The notes beneath the pieces were generated by a model. It worked only from the letters and a program-made list of their open reading frames with translations. It was not told where the DNA came from and made no database searches. A stretch of DNA of 64,000 bases from Candidatus Borkfalkia ceftriaxoniphila (GTDB lineage Bacteria > Bacillota > Clostridia > Christensenellales > Borkfalkiaceae): contig NZ_SDOZ01000004.1 of NCBI RefSeq assembly GCF_004134775.1, forward strand, positions 1-64,000, in the 5' to 3' direction. A program made the translations under genes and the position numbers. This document shows, piece by piece, positions 62,383 through 64,000 of this stretch; positions within the stretch are counted from its first letter, which is position 1, and each line of letters starts with the position of its first letter.

Positions 62383-62891
62383 TAACGCTTTACTTCATAG
62401 ACGATATGGGGCATGACCATTCCGTAATAATATTTGGTCTGTTTGCCGACGGGTATCATGCCGTTTCGCACGGCGACCGCGATCGAGGGCAGATTGTTTT
62501 CGCGGATAATGGAATATACGGCGGGAAAATCCAACTTTTCGAAAGCGTAACGTTTGCAGGCGGCGGCGCATTCGGTCGCGTAACCCCGATGCCAGAATTT
62601 TCTGCGGAAAAGATAGCCGATCTCGGGCACGAGCGCGTCGTCCCATTTCTGCATGGTGATCCCGCACTGGCCGAGAAATTCGCCGCTTTTTTTGTCTTTT
62701 ACAGCCCACAGCCCGAACCCGTATATGCGGTACCGTTCGATCTGTCGTTCGAGCCATTCGCGCACTTCGCCCTCCGAAAAGGCGTGTTCGTAGGCGTACA
62801 TCGCCTTCTCGTCCTGCAAAATCGTGCACAGATTGCCGAAATCGCATTCGGTCAGTTCGCAAAAGAACGTGCGCTCCGTTTCCGCGATCAT
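62382..62891 (-). CDS. GNAT-family N-acetyltransferase (RimJ-like)
   Basis: The product (169 aa) has the GNAT fold: GFGLWAVKDKKSGEFLGQCG, VPEIGYLFRRKFWHRGYATE with the acetyl-CoA loop, and the C-terminal ENNLPSIAVAVRNGM. The target is unknown. It overlaps the gene upstream of it by 4 bases. Confidence 0.88.
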   Translation of the reverse strand: MIAETERTFFCELTECDFGNLCTILQDEKAMYAYEHAFSEGEVREWLERQIERYRIYGFGLWAVKDKKSGEFLGQCGITMQKWDDALVPEIGYLFRRKFWHRGYATECAAACKRYAFEKLDFPAVYSIIRENNLPSIAVAVRNGMIPVGKQTKYYYGMVMPHIVYEVKR

Positions 62892-63535
62892 TGCACGATC
62901 ACCCCCAGATTTTTGATTAGATCCGCCGCCTGCACGGCGTTGATTGTCGCGCCTTTGAGTTCGGAAAGATCGGCGGAGATCTCGATGCCGCTCAATTTGC
63001 TGTCGCTCAAATTAATCCCTTTGAGCGAGGTCGTGTAAAAATTCACGCGCGTAAAATCGCATTTGGAAAAGGCGACGCCTTTCAGTTTGCCCATGGCGAC
63101 GTCGGCAAAAGAAAAATCGCACTCCTTCCAGCAGGCGTTCTGCATTTTTTCCGCGTTCAGATTGGCGTAAGAAAAGTTACAGCCCGTCGCGACGATCTCT
63201 TTCAGGACGCTTTCGGACAGATCCGCGCCCATCCATTTGGATTGCAGAAAGGCGCACTGCTTGAAATAGGAATTGCGTAGGCTGCCGTTGGAAAAATCGC
63301 AGCCGCGGAACACGGCGTTGGTATATTCGAAGCGTTCGAAGGCACAGTCGTTGAATTTGCAGTTTTCGAACACGCAGCCGAAAAATTCGGCGTGCCCGAA
63401 CCGTTCGTTTTCGGCGCGGAAATTTTTGAAAATTTTTTGTTCGATGCGCTCTTCCGTGTCGCGGTATTCCGATACTGCGGCGGAAAAATCGGCGGGATAA
63501 AGCGGCTCGGGAAATTCGGGCTGCAAAATGCGCAT
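62888..63535 (-). CDS. pentapeptide-repeat protein
   Basis: The product (215 aa) starts at ATG 63535 behind GGAGG. From about residue 50 it consists of A(D/N)LXX-type repeats such as CVFENCKFNDCAFERF and GADLSESVL, forming a right-handed quadrilateral beta helix. Relatives (Qnr/McbG/MfpA) mimic DNA and protect gyrase; most pentapeptide proteins have no known role. It pairs with a GNAT gene, which is seen in resistance-like settings, so a link to antibiotics is possible but not shown. Confidence 0.85.
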   Translation of the reverse strand: MRILQPEFPEPLYPADFSAAVSEYRDTEERIEQKIFKNFRAENERFGHAEFFGCVFENCKFNDCAFERFEYTNAVFRGCDFSNGSLRNSYFKQCAFLQSKWMGADLSESVLKEIVATGCNFSYANLNAEKMQNACWKECDFSFADVAMGKLKGVAFSKCDFTRVNFYTTSLKGINLSDSKLSGIEISADLSELKGATINAVQAADLIKNLGVIVQ

Positions 63536-63565
63536 GATCGTTGCCTCCGTGAATTTGATTGTTTC

Positions 63566-63594
63566 AGTATATCGTATAATTACCCTGCTGTCAA
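63566..63594 (-). promoter_or_regulatory. promoter of the pentapeptide/GNAT pair
   Basis: Minus strand TTGACA (63594-63589), 17 bases, TATACT (63571-63566). Confidence 0.85.
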
Positions 63595-63614
63595 GCGCGG
63601 ATCCGGCGGAAACG

Positions 63615-63643
63615 TTGACTTTTCGCGGTAAAAATAGTATCAT
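63615..63643 (+). promoter_or_regulatory. promoter of the M29 aminopeptidase gene
   Basis: TTGACT (63615-63620), 17 bases, TATCAT (63638-63643). It is back to back with the promoter of the pentapeptide gene, 20 bases apart. Confidence 0.75.
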
Positions 63644-63672
63644 AAAGGGGAAAGGACCAAGGGAGGAGAACC

Positions 63673-64000
63673 ATGAAAAAAAGTCTGCTGAAAAATTACG
63701 CGAAACTCATCGCCGTTGTCGGCGGAAATATACGCCCCGGGCAGGACGTGGAAATTTTTGCCGAGCCCGACCAGCCCGCGTTCGTCACGTATTTGTGCGA
63801 AGAATGCTACAAGGCGGGCGCGCGCAGCGTGCGTGTCGAGTGGTCGAGCCAGGCGGTCGACCGCCTCGCCGCCCGCTTCGAATCGCAAAAGACGCTCTCG
63901 CAGGTGCCTTCGTGGGAAGAGGAACTTTTAAAAGAGCGCACGGAAAAACTGCCCGTACGCATCAAGATCCTGTCCGCCGACCCCGACGGCATGAAGGGCG
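63673..64000 (+). CDS. M29-family aminopeptidase, cut by window end
   Basis: The first 109 residues read KNYAKLIAVVGGNIRPGQDV and so on, the N-terminal domain of metal-dependent aminopeptidases of the AmpS/PepS (M29) family. The ribosome site is GGGAGGAG. The catalytic part lies outside the window, so the assignment rests on the N-terminus. Confidence 0.75.
   Translation, partial: MKKSLLKNYAKLIAVVGGNIRPGQDVEIFAEPDQPAFVTYLCEECYKAGARSVRVEWSSQAVDRLAARFESQKTLSQVPSWEEELLKERTEKLPVRIKILSADPDGMKG

Overview
The window looks like a chromosome segment of a low-to-mid GC Gram-positive anaerobe of the Bacillota, class Clostridia (an inference; a Christensenellales-like gut lineage would fit, but nothing here fixes the order). 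Pointers are Bacillota-style gene order (ispG - polC-like - rimP - nusA - rnpM - ylxQ - infB - rbfA - nrnA - truB - ribF), reverse rubrerythrin, a TM1266-like hydrogenase-system regulator, strong TTGACA-17-TATAAT promoters, AGGAGG-type ribosome binding sites, SipW-type signal peptidases and an unsplit long PurL. No rRNA, tRNA, CRISPR, phage or IS element was seen.

Region 1 (1-15940) is a cyclic-di-GMP locus. A lipoprotein solute-binding protein is followed by a membrane-bound CACHE/GGDEF/EAL protein and two further EAL proteins with degenerate GGDEF parts. Next, behind a consensus promoter, lies a c-di-GMP-I (GEMM-I) riboswitch with its own terminator. It controls an operon of a membrane-anchored TasA/camelysin-like protein, a secreted TasA-like protein with a SipW-type signal peptide, a SipW-type signal peptidase, a membrane-anchored McrB-type AAA+ ATPase, a DUF2357-like protein with a long coiled coil and no visible nuclease, and a second SipW-type signal peptidase. 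A conserved protein of unknown function follows from its own promoter. I read this as a c-di-GMP-switched cell-surface fibre system with an unusual AAA+ module built in, the best candidate here for an undescribed system.

Region 2 (15940-33330) holds a YwaF-like membrane protein, reverse rubrerythrin, a bacterial PH-domain protein, the F-type ATP synthase operon atpBEFHAGDC (with a delta subunit cut down to its C-terminal domain), an aconitase-family hydratase, a zinc-dependent macrodomain protein, a regulated TM1266-like gene with an ABC transporter, a CmpB-like membrane protein, a Cof-type HAD phosphatase and MscL.

Region 3 (33330-45000) is a purine operon purE-C-F-M-N-(purO-like)-(AICAR formyltransferase)-D-L, in which the usual bifunctional PurH is replaced by two separate proteins. 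Region 4 (45000-59300) has a glycerophosphodiesterase, nrdR, ispG, a truncated PolC-like exonuclease protein in the normal polC position, and the rimP-nusA-infB translation cluster through ribF and a TIM-barrel protein. Region 5 (59300-64000) holds an M24 peptidase, efp, dtd, a metallo-beta-lactamase-fold hydrolase, a GNAT acetyltransferase, a pentapeptide-repeat protein and the start of an M29 aminopeptidase cut by the window edge.
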